From NCBI GenBank assembly GCA_944385065.1, contig CALWVX010000107.1, positions 1-6,018 on the forward strand: a DNA stretch of 6,018 nucleotides, in the 5' to 3' direction. Positions 4,910 through 6,018 of this stretch are shown piece by piece (the stretch's first letter is position 1; every line of letters begins with the position of its first letter). Made by a program: the position numbers and the translations under genes. The notes beneath the pieces are model-generated. The model was not told where the DNA came from. It made no database searches and saw only the letters and a list, made by a program, of their open reading frames with translations. Source of the stretch: an uncultured Oscillospiraceae bacterium (GTDB taxonomy: Bacteria; Bacillota; Clostridia; Oscillospirales; Oscillospiraceae).

Positions 4910-5224
4910 ATGCGCAATCAATTTATGTATGACCTGTATTGCTACTATATGGAGAATATGACCATACCCGAGGACCCGGAGATCCGGCAGGCCATGGACA
5001 CCCTGATCAGGCTTGAGGCCAAATTTGCAAAGACCATGGGGATGAAATTCGTACAGGAGTACGAAGAGGCAGAATTTCAGGCCCGCGCCTGGCAGGAGGA
5101 GGCCGCCTTTCTGGCCGGCTGCCGCCTGGGGGCAAATCTCATGCTCGCCGCCCTCCCCTATCCGTCCAGTTCCACCTCTGCCCCAAACCGGTTCAGCCCC
5201 TCCCGGATGTCCGACCAGGAGTAG
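4910..5224 (+). CDS. Small protein of unknown function (DUF6809-like), tail overlapping recX
   Basis: This 104-residue protein has no signal peptide or clear membrane segment. It begins MRNQFMYDLYCYYMENMTIP, continues EDPEIRQAMDTLIRLEAKFA (21-40), and has EEAAFLAGCRLGANLMLAAL (63-82). This order (DPE near the front, a helical acidic middle, a closing RLGA-x-LM stretch) resembles small Firmicutes DUF6809-type proteins; I offer that from memory, with moderate trust. I prefer ATG 4910, with AAGGGAG (4896-4902) 7 bases upstream. ATG 4907 is possible, and ATG 4892 lacks a ribosome site. Residues 83-104 (PYPSSSTS onward) lie over the 3' end of recX on the other strand and look like read-on sequence, as if the original stop was lost. 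Its promoter is controlled by the divergent Xre gene. Function unknown. Confidence 0.7.
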   Translation: MRNQFMYDLYCYYMENMTIPEDPEIRQAMDTLIRLEAKFAKTMGMKFVQEYEEAEFQARAWQEEAAFLAGCRLGANLMLAALPYPSSSTSAPNRFSPSRMSDQE

Positions 5225-5781
5225 CCCCGGCGGGCCAGGGCGTCGGAGGCCTTTTTCAGCTCCTGCCGGTCGGGGGTCCGGCCGGCCAGCCGTTTGGTCA
5301 GAAAGGCGTCGATGGCGTCGGCGGGGTCCTCCGCCTGGGCCAGAGCCTCGTCCCACAGGTCCCGGGGAACTCCCCGGCGGTAGAGCTCGTCCCGAATTTT
5401 TTTCTCTCCATAGCCCCGGGCGGAGTAGTGGCGGGCCACCAGGGCGGCGTACTGGCCGTCGTTGAGATAGCCCAGCTCCTCCAGCCGGCCGCAGATGGCC
5501 TCCCGCTCCTCTTCACCGGCCCCCCACTGTTCCAGCTTCCGCCCCAGTTCCGCCCGGGACTGGGGCTTTCTGGCCAGCAGGGACAGGGCCTTTTCCTTCC
5601 AATCACCCCGGAGGGCGGCGGCCTGCAGGGCCTCCGCCTCCCGGTCCGTGAGCTCCTTCCCCGCGTAGAGGGCGAAGTCCACCACCTCGCTCTCCCCCAG
5701 GCGCAGGAGGGAACCGTCCTCCATCGCCGCCAGCCACCGGCCCGGCACATGCCGGGAGGGCTTGAGCTCCTGGATTACCAT
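5158..5781 (-). CDS. recX: Regulatory protein RecX
   Basis: This 207-residue protein is of the RecX family, small helical proteins that bind RecA filaments and limit or modulate recombinase activity. It has the repeated three-helix modules typical of RecX: KALSLLARKPQSRAELGRKL (about 63-82), CGRLEELGYLNDGQYAALVA (96-115), and GYGEKKIRDELYRRGVP (122-138). Similar helices follow to the C-terminus. Length is within the family range. The ATG is 6 bases after the recA stop, and the only ribosome site (GAGG) is inside the recA end, so translation is coupled. This recA-recX order is the usual one. The last 67 bases are shared, on the opposite strand, with the small plus-strand gene, and I see no terminator hairpin after its stop. 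Confidence 0.92.
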   Translation of the reverse strand: MVIQELKPSRHVPGRWLAAMEDGSLLRLGESEVVDFALYAGKELTDREAEALQAAALRGDWKEKALSLLARKPQSRAELGRKLEQWGAGEEEREAICGRLEELGYLNDGQYAALVARHYSARGYGEKKIRDELYRRGVPRDLWDEALAQAEDPADAIDAFLTKRLAGRTPDRQELKKASDALARRGYSWSDIREGLNRFGAEVELDG

Positions 5782-5787
5782 GGCCGG

Positions 5788-6018
5788 TTACGCCTCGTCG
5801 GAGCCGTCGTCAAAGTCGTCGGCGGACACGTCCACCGCCCGGCCGGCGGCCCTGGCGGCGATCTGGGCCTGCTTGCTCATGAGCTTATAGGAGTTGGCCC
5901 GGATCTCGCTTTCAATCTGCTGGGCCAGCTCGGGGTTGTCCTTCAGATACTGCTTCACCGCGTCCCGGCCCTGGCCCAGGCGCATCTCGCCCATGGAGAA
6001 CCAGGAGCCCGACTTCTG
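5788..6018 (-). CDS. recA: Recombinase RecA, C-terminal part (cut by window edge)
   Basis: Only the last 76 residues are present; the gene enters from the right edge in frame. KSGSWFSMGEMRLGQGRDAV followed by KQYLKDNPELAQQIESEIR matches the RecA C-terminal domain (compare the usual KSGAWY-x-GE-x-IGQG). The protein ends in an acidic tail, DVSADDFDDGSDEA, as is normal for RecA, where the tail tempers DNA binding. RecA forms ATP-dependent filaments on single-stranded DNA for recombination and SOS induction. The ATP-binding core is off-window, so its integrity cannot be judged. It is followed after 6 bases by recX. Confidence 0.95.
   Translation of the reverse strand, partial: QKSGSWFSMGEMRLGQGRDAVKQYLKDNPELAQQIESEIRANSYKLMSKQAQIAARAAGRAVDVSADDFDDGSDEA

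Noticed and set aside
4589..5224. Toxin-antitoxin pair
   Set aside because: The layout (small HTH protein plus small partner) invites this, but the genes are divergent rather than co-transcribed and the partner shows no known toxin motif.
4862..5356. 164-codon minus-strand frame across the small gene and the end of recX
   Set aside because: It overlaps recX in another frame, and its translation is a shadow of recX codons followed by the complement of the small gene.

Overview
The window looks like a chromosomal segment from a GC-rich gut-type Clostridia (Firmicutes). The Oscillospiraceae/Flavonifractor-like group is my best guess, from protein flavour, GC-rich codon use, clear AGGAGG ribosome sites and a glutaconate CoA-transferase gene typical of amino-acid fermenters. 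The taxon is an inference. Ten protein genes are supported, eight complete or nearly so and two cut by the window ends. I see no rRNA, tRNA, CRISPR or insertion sequence, and no gene-free stretch longer than about 210 bases.

Left block (1-1418): the 5' part of gctA (glutaconate CoA-transferase subunit A, minus strand) diverges from an AraC-family regulator (plus strand). The roughly 200-base gap between them holds a candidate promoter for each gene, both with extended -10 elements, and short repeats. This is the usual layout of a catabolic operon with its dedicated regulator. A perfect 16-bp hairpin closes the araC-type gene and also the minus-strand operon that converges on it.

Middle block (1423-4526, all minus): read in transcription order this is rimO, a small HTH_26-type regulator, pgsA and a YitT-family membrane protein. 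The last three are tightly coupled: the regulator and pgsA share an ATGA overlap, and the pgsA stop lies inside the ribosome site of the YitT gene. rimO-pgsA next to recA-recX is a familiar Firmicutes neighbourhood.

Right block (4589-6018): recA (3' end) and recX are minus-strand and probably one transcript. Between recX and rimO sits a more AT-rich two-gene cassette. It consists of a minus-strand Xre-type repressor and a divergent plus-strand small protein of unknown function, resembling DUF6809-type proteins. Their 69-base intergenic region carries two 19-bp palindromes with the common form ACGTAGAT-N3-ATCTACGT. One fills the spacer of a near-consensus TTGACA-17-TATATT promoter and the other covers its likely start site, a textbook self-repressed switch. 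The small gene runs 67 bases into the 3' end of recX on the opposite strand. rimO has no obvious promoter of its own, so it may be driven from the Xre promoter. This cassette is the least ordinary part of the window.
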